Positions 32,079 to 43,352 of a DNA stretch of 64,000 bases are shown piece after piece. The position numbers and the translations under genes are program-made. Position 1 is the stretch's first letter. Every line of letters begins with the position of its first letter. Source of the stretch: Gyromitra esculenta. Lineage: Eukaryota; Ascomycota; Pezizomycetes; Pezizales; Discinaceae. Under the pieces are notes generated by a model, which was given only the letters and a program-made list of their open reading frames with translations, was not told the DNA's origin and searched no databases. The stretch is from the NCBI GenBank assembly GCA_038503075.1, contig JBCAML010000019.1, positions 310,001-374,000 of the forward strand. Direction: 5' to 3'.

Positions 32079-35000
32079 GGCGACTCTGAGCAGCGCGAAA
32101 GACGAGTGGGATGGTGAACTTTTGAGGTAGAGGTGTGAGTACGGCCATGCAAAAACGCTTCAACTTGTAGACGTGCGCTGGGGCGAGATTGGGCCTGCAG
32201 TGTTTCATGAAGATGTTGAGGAACACTCAGGCTTTAGTCACCCAATGTGACACAAGAGCCAAGACTTGCACCGCGGGGTAGTGATAGGTACCGCGGTTGA
32301 GGCTGAAGGCAGGGATGTGCAATAAGGCAGGTGGTTAGGCATTGTTGGGAGAGATTGCGTTGCGGGAGGCCGTCTTTGACGATGAAAAATATCGAACTGA
32401 TTGTTCTGACGGAGGGTGAGGGGACTTCTTCTTGGCGGATTTGCGCATCTTGGCTCCTTGGACGTTGGATTTGCGATGAACCTGTGACACTCTGCAACTC
32501 TGCAACCCTGAGGTGAAGCGAGAGAGCGACTAGCGGAATAATCTTTTTCCGCGTGTCCCACCCCACACTCCTGCTAAATAATAAATGGGTCGCTGTTCTG
32601 ACTCGGCCCGTTTAACCAATCCGTGGTCGAAAAACCTGCCTACGTACCACCAAGCCTCATCAATAGGTCACGTTTTGCACTGTCCAAGTTTGCACGTTCG
32701 GGATCTCGATCGGTCAATCTCTTGCTAGCCATACCTCGTCGTAAAATTTCAAAAAACTAAGTTGGTCGGTTCATTGTTGAGGCCTCATGACAGATTTCAT
32801 CAGACTCATTAAAATGATTTAAACCTATTGATAGCCTAAGCTGTCACCAACGCCACCAACATCGTTCAATCACCATAAAGCTATATAGATTTCCCAATAA
32901 GAATCCAGCTAACAAAATGCTCGATCTATATAACCCTAAAACACAGAACCTACCTACTATCCAAAGCATCCACAACTGTAAGGTATTAAGGGCGATCATA
33001 TCCACGCTTTCTAATGCTTATATAGACTAGACGGGATTTACCAGTGATAGAACTGTTATCGATGTAGTGAGGATGACGGACCTGAAATGATTGTTCTTAG
33101 AATTTAGGTGAAAGATGATTTCATAAAAGAGAATGAAAGTGATGGTTGAAGTGATTTTGTTCAGGAGGTTTGAGGTGGTAGGCTGGGAACTGACTATTAA
33201 CCTTAAATGGGCGAGGTAGGTAATGATTACAGGGAGGTACTGGTTTTTAACTTTCTAGGGGTTTCGCTTGTGTAGATTTTGGTTCCACTGTTATGGGGGG
33301 TTCCAGGGGATATGCCATAACACAGCCTCTTTTGGTGAAAGTGGAGCTAGGAGATGCATATGTATATTATAGGCCTAGGCGAGTTAGGGTGGGGATATCT
33401 ACGGGCTAGATGGTTCGACTCTGATCGGATTAGAATTGGAGGCGAGTCGCGTCAGTGGGTGAAGCTTCGTGATTGAGATCCTGTACCCAAGCAAGAGACA
33501 AGGACGATTAAATTTCAGACCTTGGGCATTTAATGTGGCTTAAGAGTCTGATATTGCCATAAGCAGGGCCAGAGGTTTCCAGTAGTCAGGTTTGGCCCCC
33601 CCTTTTTTTTAACGGTGAGGTCGATATCCCCTCACAGAAATTGAATATGATTAATAGCGTATGGAATCATAAATCGGGAGATGACGAATAACTTGCCTTT
33701 GACGTCATCTAGTGCGGCTCTGCGGGTAGATTAAGTTGACAGGTCTTAGCGATGAACAGGGAAACATTTCTCCAAGTGTCACGCTAGCAGCCCACGTTTT
33801 GTTTCACTTGGCACCAGCCCTCCATCATTTAAATGCTCTCCCTCTCATCTGCGTCCATCAAGATTCAATAACAACGAAAGCTTCCTATTCATCACAACAC
33901 ATCAAACGTGATTGGATCAAGCATTCTCTATGATGCGCAGATGAAAGTTTAGTTATTGGGCGAGGCTAATTAAACACCCCCCTCTTTCTATTCAACTTAT
34001 TTCGACATGTCAACTGCTATCAGAAGACAGCACTTTTCCTAGGGATTTTTTTCGAGGTTGGAATTGCTTACTTGCTTACTTGCACATAATAGCCAACTTC
34101 ACGAGCGAAGCGCACCTGTTATTGAAGACACCTAAGTACAAAAATGAATTGGTTTTATGCAATGTTCTCCCCATAAATGTATAGGCTGACTACATTACCG
34201 GTAGATTGATTTAATAGCTACCGACGCAAACCGCATAAACGTCTCTACGACTATGAATATTGAAGGCTAGGAGTCCGAAAATTACCGTTGGTGGCTAGAA
34301 GAGCGAATGCTCTATCTCCTCTAGCTATGTAGCGTTTTTCACTCAGCATCAACCCCTCAACGAAACAGTGACGCTTTGAAATATTTTCAACCTACCCTTC
34401 ATAGAAAACTCAGACAATAAAAGGATATTCCTGATCTCCCAGACTAGATTAACGCTTGTCTAGAGGAGGATATGTAAGGCTGGGTATTTTCTAGATTTAT
34501 CAGCTAGAGCTACTTTTTATTTATTTATTTATTTTCGCTTTCATTGAAATGCTTGCGGAAAATCGAATTATACTAATTTGTTTAACTTCAGATCTATATT
34601 ACGTTTTTTCATCACCGACAAGGTTTCTACTTTTTGCTTCCAGAATACGATCACCGCTATATTCACCCTAGCTATTGGAAGTTACTGATTTGGGGGTAGA
34701 GATGCAACTCAGGCTCAATGTCCGATATTCAGTATCGGCAAGGGAAATGAGGATGCGAGGACTAAGTACCTCGTGGTGCCATTTGTCCCCGGTGTCACAT
34801 TAGGGCTTTAGCTCTAGGGTTTCTATCAAGTGTATCTTTTGAAGGATAGCGTGGAATAAATCTGGGATGATATTTACTGACAAGCAAATCCACATAGAAC
34901 CGAGGACACAGGTGTACTAGATGATGATTCAGCGGCAGCCGTCGGCATTATCCCTACGAGCTGGCGGCACAGTTCTCTGGTGATGATATATACACTAAAA

Positions 35001-35929
35001 GATTAGCGCTAATACTAGCATACAGATACGTTACGGGTTGGAAACCCAAGACAAGCGGTTTTGTGATTTTCATTCACTCGAAAATACCACTACTATTGCG
35101 GCGATGGACTCTGCAGAAAAATAGGTGTAAGCTTAAGGGGATGTTCATACTGTATCCTGGAAGCCCCTCGCATAACAGGCAGCCCTCAAGAAGGCAATCG
35201 CTCTTCTTTGGGAGTATTATAGAGACCCCAGGACGCAGAGCAAGAAAAGCGATTTCAGGTACAGTCACCGATTTTAAGTTGATTTCATTCGGTTAGTCTC
35301 GTGAGCCTGAAGATGAAAACAGCCAGATCCCACAAGAAAGCCCCAAAAATCAGCTGCGAAGGTGGATAAGTTCTTGCCCGGGGTGAGGGGCAGGCGGATC
35401 CGGAGATGCTAGAAAGAACGTTAGCTTGTGGAATTTTATTTAAGAGGCCAGCCGAGATGTCACTACTACCACCAACCAAGCCACTCCCTTCCAGCAAAAA
35501 AAAAGAAAGATACATAGCCACAGTTCGTTGAGAGGCGGACAGCCCGAGGACATCGCGGATGATCTACGTGCCACTCCACGCAGCTATTCCCCTCAGGACC
35601 CATAGTAGGAAAAATTTATTTTAGCGAACGAAGTCATGAGACTATCTAAACGTAGGTCGAATTCAGCGATTTTTCCCAAACAGAGGGTGTGCTCTAGTTG
35701 CAAAGCCGTAAAGAAATGGTGGTGGTTGCTATATTGCTACATGATCGCACTATGCCTAAATCTGTGCTACTCTCCTGGCTGGGACGTAAAAACGAGTGCT
35801 TTCCTGTGATCGGCGGCTGAAGTGCGTTGTGTGACTCTGGGCGGCGACGCGTCAACCCCGCCAGACGAGGAAAAGCTTGGGTTTCTTCGCTCTCTCTCTC
35901 TCCCCCCTTGGTTATCCACTCTGGCACTC
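32079..35929. other. 3.85-kb spacer, mostly AT-rich
   Basis: 32.1-32.6 kb is the promoter of the ankyrin gene, with short frames on both strands that I do not support. 32.6-35.8 kb has only small frames without family resemblance and a (TTTA)n tract near 34515-34535. No inverted-repeat element was recognised. Confidence 0.45.
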
Positions 35930-36928
35930 ATGGCACACTCCCACTCCCATCCCCACCATTCACCGCACCCATGGCAAGCTCCACCCCAGAACCACTCCCA
36001 ACATCCCTCCTCTAGAACACCGCTCATCCCACCTTCTGACGCTCCGTTCTTCCTACACAAGTTGCCTCGAGCCGGCTGGGCTTATCCCTTCTATGTACGT
36101 ACCACCGGAATCCCCACCTCTAAGCTAACATCTCTAACATCTGGCGATAGGGCGTCTTCTATCTTATTGCACATCCCGCCCTCCTCCCTCCGCTTCTCTC
36201 CCGCGTCATCCCTCTCGTCATCCTCTCCATCGTAGTCCTTACAGTCCTCTTCACATTCCTCTACCTCCCCCAAGTCGCGCTCCTCCTCTTCTTCAACGGG
36301 CCCCTCGCATGGGTGAACGCGGCAATCCTGACCCTCTCCGAGGCCGCCGCACTAATCACCTTCGTGGCCGAGAACTTCATGACCGAAGAGAAAATCGTCG
36401 AAACCTTTGATGGGGTCCTTATCGAGGAAGCCCAGAAGCTCCCGAACCAGCTCAGAATGCACATCTACTCTCTGCTTGCATCCACCCGCGAGCTACATCT
36501 GTCGCGCGAGAAAAGCCTCGAGAAACTGGGAAAACACAATGTCAGCCCGTATCTGCGCTTCTCGTGTAGACTTACCATGGAGTTCATATTGGAGCTCCCG
36601 TTGAACTTGATCCCGCTTGTGGGGCCACCGCTGTTTATCGTGCTGCAGGGTAAGCTTCCGCGTCCTCGTGGTAGGGTTAGGGCTGCGCTAATAGTTTGGC
36701 GAAGGGTATCATTTGGGCCCGCTTTCGCATTATCGATATATCCAAATCAATGGGCTGAGTAAATCGCAGAAGAAAAAATTCATTGATATTAATCGATGGA
36801 GATACTGGCTGTTTGGACTTTCTCATGTTTGTCTGCAGATTACGCCGGTGTTGAGTATATTCTTTTTATTCACATCGGCGGTCGGTGCAGCGCTATGGGC
36901 GGTCGAGGATCAGAAGAGGCTGTATTAG
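35930..36928 (+). CDS. Rrt8/EI24-like multi-helix membrane protein, 295 residues
   Basis: Model: 35930-36094, 36151-36649, 36705-36928. Introns are 56 bp (GTACGT...GATAG) and 55 bp (GTAAGC, branch CTAAT, ...CGAAG); each rejoins the frame. The N-terminus is His/Pro-rich (HSHSHPHHSPHPW). Hydrophobic segments follow: VIPLVILSIVVLTVLFTFLY, ALLLFFNGPLAWVNAAILTL, LELPLNLIPLVGPPLFIVLQ and ITPVLSIFFLFTSAVGAALW. Between them is the family-type block FMTEEKIVETFDGVLIEEAQ, and later a hydrophilic stretch GPLSHYRYIQINGLSKSQKK. This order matches fungal outer-spore-wall/Rrt8 and lipid-droplet Lds proteins, related to EI24/CysZ. In yeast these proteins affect spore-wall assembly or lipid droplets; the role here is inferred. 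The first in-frame ATG with a His-rich start was chosen. Confidence 0.8.
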
Positions 36929-37480
36929 TGCGAATGCGGATGCGGCGGCCTCGAGAGAACGGGCGAGGAGTTGGTGGGGGTGATTGCGAGGTGGTGGAAG
37001 AGGCCCGTTGGGTTAGGCTGGTGCGGATATTGGGGCGCTGAATACGATGCTTTGCATTTGGTCTTCTCTTCTCCTTTTTCTTGGAGAAGTTTGGTTGGTG
37101 GGCTGTAGATGCTTGAATTTATAATACCAACTATAACTCTAATAGCTTGGGGCTAACCTGGATGAAAGTGGGAGTGAGAATACTCGAGTGACGCTTCATG
37201 AACCAGTCCTGGTTCAAACAGTTTCATGTCCCCCAAGCACTATCACAGAGTCTATGCCGAGAGGACATGAATGATATCTTGATACCATGTATACCATCTA
37301 ACCCACCACACATATCTTCCAAACACCCCGTCTGAGTTCAAGCCATCCGCAACCCTCAAACCCAAACACAAAACTACTTCCCGAGGCTTTAAAAGTAGGC
37401 GTCTACATCGCCTTCCCAAAGAAACCCACACCGTCATCATCCGTCGTTGCAGCTATCCCAATCAAACAAAAGCCAAAAAA
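36929..37480. other. Spacer between the Rrt8-like gene and the next small gene
   Basis: No gene was supported. It contains the 3' flank of the membrane protein gene and a probable promoter. Confidence 0.4.
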
Positions 37481-37957
37481 ATGTGCGTACACATCACCGC
37501 CTCCTTCACCTGCGGTCACTCCCACAATCAACACAAACACACCACTCCCAGCTGCCGCAGCTGTATCTGCCATCCCGGTATCTCGATTCCGCAATGCAAC
37601 TATCCGAACCTCACAAATGTCCCGCCTACAGCTTCAAGAGCATTCAAGAACAGCGCTCCGGTGATAGTGAGCGGCGCCCCAAGGAACTATCGAGTGTTAT
37701 TGGGTCTTCCGGTACCTACCCCGAAGCCACACCGCGGCCTAATATCCAGTTCAAAGATATGTCGAGGCCGGGCGAAGCTTATAGATATTAGAGGCGATAA
37801 AAAAGTAATCTCCAACTCTTATCGTGTTTTCAAAATACACATGCTCAAAAATTTAAAATTTATCTCAACTCTATTCCCTAGTTATGTCGTTATCGTATTA
37901 ACATATTTTTATTTTTATTTTATCATATCTGAAAGCGATGTCAACAGCCTAGAATAG
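37481..37957 (+). CDS. Small Cys/His-rich protein with uncertain C-terminus
   Basis: The first about 32 residues (MCVHITASFTCGHSHNQHKH, then SCRSCICHPG) resemble the N-terminus of many small uncharacterised fungal proteins that begin MC and contain a CGH motif. After about residue 35 this frame becomes hydrophobic and AT-rich in codon choice. The +2 frame meanwhile encodes a more protein-like run (HKCPAYSFKSIQEQRSGDSE) ending at 37791. Either an unrecognised intron or a frameshift joins the two, or the gene is broken. A 54-bp GTATCT...CTACAG candidate intron at 37578-37631 does not change the frame. Confidence 0.35.
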   Translation: MCVHITASFTCGHSHNQHKHTTPSCRSCICHPGISIPQCNYPNLTNVPPTASRAFKNSAPVIVSGAPRNYRVLLGLPVPTPKPHRGLISSSKICRGRAKLIDIRGDKKVISNSYRVFKIHMLKNLKFISTLFPSYVVIVLTYFYFYFIISESDVNSLE

Positions 37958-37982
37958 GGGAAAAAATGGTTTAGATAAGTAA

Positions 37983-39166
37983 CTACTTTTGCGGATAGCA
38001 TCCCGGAGCTTTGTGGACAAGATGAACCCTGTCCTCCTGATTCTTCAACTTATACAAGACCTGGATCAATCCTCCGGTGCCTACCACGAGCGGAAGTAGC
38101 TGCCCGGTTGAGAAGATATCACTCACATCTCTAACTCCATTCCAAGCAATAACAAGTTCCGAAGCCAATACAGCTAGAATCAAGAGCAGAAAACAGGCTG
38201 CCGGCGTCCATTTCGGTAATCGCATGCTCCCGTTCACCACCTCCTTTAGCCCCTGTTCCAACGAATCATCAGTTTCCTGCTTCTCTGGCACTTGTTGAAT
38301 GACCGAGACACTGTGTCCAGGCAGCTTACGATACACCGTGGTGAATTTCGCCTTGCCGTTGTGATAGTAGTCGGGTCCGAAGTTGTAGACGCTGTACCCG
38401 AATAAGACCGTGTAGATTAACGCAAAGATGACCGAAGCCACCTTATTAGCGACCCAAAACCAGCCGGTACTGATTTCCGCCTTGCTGAAAGCGAAGCCGA
38501 TGGGTGCGCATCCTACCTCGTCTCTCGCCATACGATCTATTCCCATAAACTAGAACCAGGTCGCATACAGCGAGACAGCCCAGTATATGAAGAAGCGGAT
38601 GATGCCGCCCCAGGAAGTTTTTGCCCATTGCGATTTGTTGGTGGCTTCCTTGGATATCGTTGACGCCTACGATTTAAATATCGGTGTTTTACTTTAGCCC
38701 TATAAAAACCATTTCTACCGTGTATCGCGCGGCTGGAGCTTACGCTACCCATAATATGTATGATCATGATGTAGGGATCAATCATGTGGGGCTTTGGGTT
38801 CTGGTTAGCGATAGCCACGAGAGCCGTAAACATAGCAAGTTGAAAACATGTGTTGACTGATCGCATCTTTGTGATATTCGTTGAATGTAGCCAGTTGGAA
38901 AGGTATGTTGATAGCCACTGAGCATAAAGCCCGAGCCTGATTCCTAAGCCGTAAATATCTTGATTTCCGGCAAACCCGCATTCTGTTGCTGGATTGGCTT
39001 CGACGGCGTTTGCTGCTGTGGCTTGCCTCTTTGCTTTGAGGGAGTTAGAAGTCAGCGTGATCAGAGATGCAAAACATATGTCAGCGACTAACGCTAGAAG
39101 AAGTAGTAGTATACTGGGACCGACGATTCCCGTCGCTCTAGACGGACCGGATTTACTGTTGATCAT
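37983..39166 (-). pseudogene. Polytopic fungal membrane protein gene with a single in-frame nonsense codon
   Basis: Model on the minus strand: 39166-38744 and 38666-37983, with a 77-bp intron (GTAAGC...CGTAG). Together these give 369 codons. The protein has several helices (GPSILLLLLALVADICFASL, LAMFTALVAIANQ, WGGIIRFFIYWAVSLYATWF, ANKVASVIFALIYTVLFGYS, AACFLLLILAVLASELVIAW) and the block GNQDIYGLGIRLGLYAQWLS, typical of a fungal family of uncharacterised integral membrane proteins. Codon 180 (38552-38550) is TAG where the pattern WFxF predicts Trp. TGG-to-TAG is a CpA-to-TpA change on the other strand, the RIP-preferred context. Everything before and after stays open, so the break looks recent, or the stop could be a sequencing error or a readthrough site. 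Confidence 0.8.
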
Positions 39167-40803
39167 GACGTACGATTTCAGAATTTGAAAAAAAAAAAAG
39201 GACGATAATTCAGCAGGGCTGGCTGGGGGCCAAGGTTTACCACAGTAGTTCAATAGGCTACATCGAGCAAGTAGATATACTTTTTATATTGCTTCTTCAA
39301 TACTAAGTCTTTCTGATACCAAGAATCTGTGCCTTAGGCGCGCGTGTAGGGCAACTCCTCAAACGCACTTGTGGCGTAGATATCATGGGTTATTGTTTAC
39401 AGCTGATGCGGCTGAATTTCCTTCATGCGCATTAAGGTTGTACTACCCACTTCATACACAGCTACGGGGGCTCCTATCTGCAGTCGTTCACGGGGTGATA
39501 GCGAATACTGGGTGATGACGAACAGGGGTTTTATTTTCACGCAATACAACTTAAATTAAAAGAACAAAAATGCAACCAGCCCCAAACCCGTAAAATACCA
39601 AACCTAAAATAATGGAAGGGAATACACTAGAACTTATTAATAAAAATAATAAAAATAAAAAACTACTTCCGAGAGCGAAGCTTCCGAGTAGTTGTCAGAG
39701 TCGCCTTGACTCTTTATTCACGTAGAGCCTGTGGAAATATCGCATAACTCCTGTGAAAACTCGCTCCTTGGGATAGCAGTAAAAGAAATAAAAGAAATAA
39801 ACTGTACCTGTCCACTAAAATAACACACATTTCAGCACTAACGATTGCTCCAAGTACATATGTGAACTCCTTGTTGTCTGTTTCTTTCGTCCAAGCAGCA
39901 ACCATTATGTCATACTAGTATTCAGACCTACTGGAGGGCAACCTGTGCCCATGTAGAAGGAAGTGAACTCGTAGTCATATTCCATCACTCGATAGAACTC
40001 CAAGTGCTTTACCATAAAACTGCACGCTAGTGCCCTGAAAAAAGAATCCTTTATCATTATTATAGCCTTTTAATAGACCTTCATTGTCTTTTATTGTTGG
40101 CACTTTGCTGTTCTTTGCTCTAAACCATGCTTGTGAAGTTCCAGCCTGTAAGTACCTGCAGGAACCTGTGCTGCTATCATTCTTTGCATGTTGTAATAGG
40201 TGATGGCTTCAGGCATTATAAATGCAGGTAGGTGTGGATATGAAACAGATGGGAAAGGTGTGGTTGCGCGAGTGTGAAAGAGCGTGTATGGGATGTGGTT
40301 GTAGTTGTGTGTAGCTGTGGCCTTGATTGCGTGAACAAAGCGAGGGAAAAGACACTCGCTACCCACCATTTCAGGTCCCTAGCATGACTAGTAAAATGTT
40401 TAAACCTTGAATAAATATTTCTTGTAATTGTTTAAATAATAAGACCTAATTAAAAGCTAGTAAAGCGAAATTATTTTCTTACACTCCGGGTTGCGAGGGC
40501 TTTGGTTTGTCGCTACTGGTAGAAAAAAAATCGAAATCGGACTTTGGTAGAAATGAGCCTCCGTACACAGCAGATCCAGCAGCCGCATACCAATCAAAAT
40601 TTTTGGGTTTAGCCCCAGTGTTTAAATCTTGTCTAGGACACCACCTTGAATAAGCGCGATCCCCCCAAAAAAAGAAAGGTAGAGGCTAAAGTTTTGTCCT
40701 GGCTGTGCTATGTCATGTGCCACAGTTGGTTGAGAGGATCAGACCTATTGATCTTAGACAGAGTGATTTTTAACGGGCCACGATCACCTCAGATGCTCTA
40801 AGG
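39167..40803. other. Spacer entering the gene-free 39-45 kb zone
   Basis: No supported gene. A minus-strand frame at 40091-40369 (92 residues, no recognised domain) and one at 39714-39905 are too weak to call. Confidence 0.4.
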
Positions 40804-41264
40804 TATGGTGCGTGCACGCTTAAACCTAGACCAATCAAATTGATATGTGGAACGCCTTTGTCTTACAAAACTTCGCTAGTGCCTCACTAAATTTTACAGA
40901 AAAATCATCAACCTAAATATTTCAATCACCAATGCCCTAAAAGATGAATGCTGTCAGATATGGTCACTTTATTAGTGTTGATGCTTAAACTAAGCTTTAA
41001 AAACTGATATTTGATTTAAAGTTCCTCTATGTATATTTGGTCATGTGTGCAGTATCTCTTAGAATGTTCCAAACTGAACTTTTTACAGCCAAAAATGAGG
41101 TTTTATTCCACCACAACCACTTATCATCATGTCCTACAAAAACTTGTAGAGCTTCATTAGTATCATTCTAGGTTTCACAAGTTTTCTTAAGAAATCTGGT
41201 TGGCTGTGGGTGTCGGTATTTCGACCTAAAGTGGTGGTCCAGGTTTAAGCGTACACGCACTATA
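40804..41264. mobile_element. TA-flanked MITE, family 2 (461 bp, 28-bp inverted repeats)
   Basis: The left end TATGGTGCGTGCACGCTTAA continues to CCTAGACCA. The right end on the other strand is TATAGTGCGTGTACGCTTAA continuing to CCTGGACCA. Only three mismatches occur over 28 bp, all transitions (G/A, C/T, A/G). The ends carry TA. The interior has no intact gene. This fits a Tc1/mariner-derived deletion derivative that has since mutated. Confidence 0.82.
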
Positions 41265-41553
41265 GATAGATATATTAGCTCAAAAAAAATCCCTTCCCGA
41301 TAGGAAAGCAGTTACATGACATGTGTGACTATTTACTAGTGAACTCTAGAGCACAGCCAAAAGCAAACTAAAGGCTAAAAATACTAGGTATACCTCTAGC
41401 TCTTAATTGAATATGTCGGAGAGTACTTATATATGCATAGGCCTTGCACCTTTATGGTGGGATATCGAGACCTTTCTTACACGGCAGTACATTCAGAAGC
41501 ACATGTATCATAGCATAGTTCTGTTTGTGCTAATGCCGCACGTTAGTAGCATG
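41265..41553. other. Spacer between two MITEs
   Basis: No features were recognised. Confidence 0.4.
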
Positions 41554-41710
41554 TACAGCCTCCGGTAGAATTATTGTAAAATTGTGGCAACTCAGGATCT
41601 AAAGCTCTTATTGATCTTCCAGGTTCATCAGAAAGATTTTGGCTGCGGTATTGGCTGCTTGGGCGTTCGCTTACCCTTGTTTTTCCACAATAATTCTACC
41701 AGAGGCTGTA
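41554..41710. mobile_element. TA-flanked MITE, family 3 (157 bp, 24-bp inverted repeats)
   Basis: The left end TACAGCCTCCGGTAGAATTA continues TTGT. The right end read on the other strand is TACAGCCTCTGGTAGAATTA continuing TTGT. There is one mismatch in 24 bp. Both ends begin with TA. No coding content. Confidence 0.85.
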
Positions 41711-43188
41711 ATAAGCTCCTATTAGCCTAGCTGTACGCGATAGGGGATTTTTGGCTACTTGGTCAAACACTCCATAAATAAGACTAAATCAAAATTATAA
41801 TACATGACTAGTTTTTCTAGAGTTCTGGCAGTGATGGTGGCCGTACTTGCCGTGCGTGGAGGCTAAGCGATTTGGTGATAGCCCCAATAACTATTGGCCT
41901 TTAAGTTGAAATGTGCGAGGCTGGGAGGTTGTTTAAGTAGCGAGCTCAACCTTAATCTACTTTTCATCAATACTTACATGTACTTGTGCTTGTTTTGCAT
42001 TAGATGGGGGCTATTGCTGATAGCTACATGTAACGATTCTCTAGTCGAATAAGTGGAGTATCTATGAACATCCTGAGTTGATTGCTAGCTGGAGAGATTG
42101 GTGTACACATGTAGCTATCGCTAACTATTATTGCTTAAACCTTGTAGATCCCCCACCAGTCCACAAGAAATAGGTAACATAATATCTTAAGTAGTAGGGG
42201 AAAATCCGAGTACTAGCGTAGTGTATGTACAAAGAGCCATGGCCAGACAGCCAGACTTGGTACTACATGGATCTATCGATAGTCCTGTGCCTGCGCAATC
42301 GCCCGGAGGCCAATCACCCAGATGCGAAGTACTGAAGTTACAGCAGCGGACGATCAAACAGTGGTCGAAATGGTTGACTGACACCGTTTTCAGTTTTTAA
42401 TTTTGCCAGCTTTAGTCTGTCGTCGAGCATTTCTTGTTCATTATCAACTACAAGCCCCCCATCGTTACAGAGATATCACGAATTTCTTTTTTATGTGGTT
42501 AGCGTTGAATTCTCCTTGTTTTTCGCGGACTCCTACGTATACCTACCCACTTACCTGAAGGCCTGATTTGCTATGCTGCCTGCTTACATATATAGGAATT
42601 TCTACCATATCAATGAGATTATTCCTAACATAGTGTTTTAACTAGTAGATCTACCTCAATCTAGAGAGAAAAGACGGTACATCTAGTGTCTAAATTTTCT
42701 ACGATAGCCAAACTTCCTCAATAATCAGCATGGCCTAGCTATAAACGAGAACAAGGAAGAACCACATGGCCAGGGCTTCTTATCAGCATCAACAACCCCA
42801 GGCAGTTACCTTACCTGCCAAATAACCTTCTTCCATCCCCTAGAAAAAATACTCATCCGATACTACTTATCATTAGCATATCTCTCGGGAATCCAGGGTT
42901 ATACTGCCTGCGGCAACACGCGGCTACGTATAGCAATTTAGCCCCATACCTAGCCCCATACGATATTTTGTTAAACTCCTAAGATCCATGAACGGCATCT
43001 GAGCTCCTATCTTGATTGTTTTCTAGGAGAAATGGTGTTCATTGATTTGGTCGGGTCACCAGGGGCTGCCTCCGTTGTACAGATAATGGGGCTAGTATTA
43101 TACCTTTTAGGCTCCATAGCTTTTCTACTAGTTACTCCATGTAACCGCGGCAGAATCTCGGTGCTAAAACTTAGTCTACATTCTAATG
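41711..43188. other. Gene-free spacer
   Basis: No supported gene. It includes a small inverted repeat at 42019-42121 and two copies of TACATGTA. Confidence 0.45.
42019..42121. repeat. Small inverted repeat built on GATAGCTACATGT
   Basis: GATAGCTACATGT at 42019-42031 is matched perfectly by ACATGTAGCTATC at 42109-42121. The arms overlap the window-wide TACATGTA motif. It may be a tiny MITE or a hairpin; no target duplication is clear. Confidence 0.6.
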
Positions 43189-43352
43189 TACTATCCCCGA
43201 TTAGCTAAATACTAGGATAAGCCAAATGCAAAAACACAGATAAGAGAACCTGTCTACGCCTGACAAGATAACTACATGTAGTTCTTGTTCAACGAAAATC
43301 AGTCCCCTCAGCTAGCATTTGGAACATCCTGGCATTTGACTGATCGGGGATA
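43189..43352. mobile_element. TA-flanked MITE, family 1, copy 2 (diverged)
   Basis: The left arm TACTATCCCCGATTAGCTAA continues ATACTAGGAT and CCAAATGC. The right arm on the other strand begins TATCCCCGATCAGTCAAATG and includes CCAGGAT and CCAAATGC. This is recognisably the same element as at 27183-27351, with more differences, mostly transitions. The interior is unrelated in detail. The right end is less clean than the left. Confidence 0.75.

Noticed and set aside
37578..37631. 54-bp intron in the small Cys/His-rich gene
   Set aside because: The borders GTATCT...CTACAG look acceptable, but removal does not switch to the better downstream frame, so it does not solve the model.
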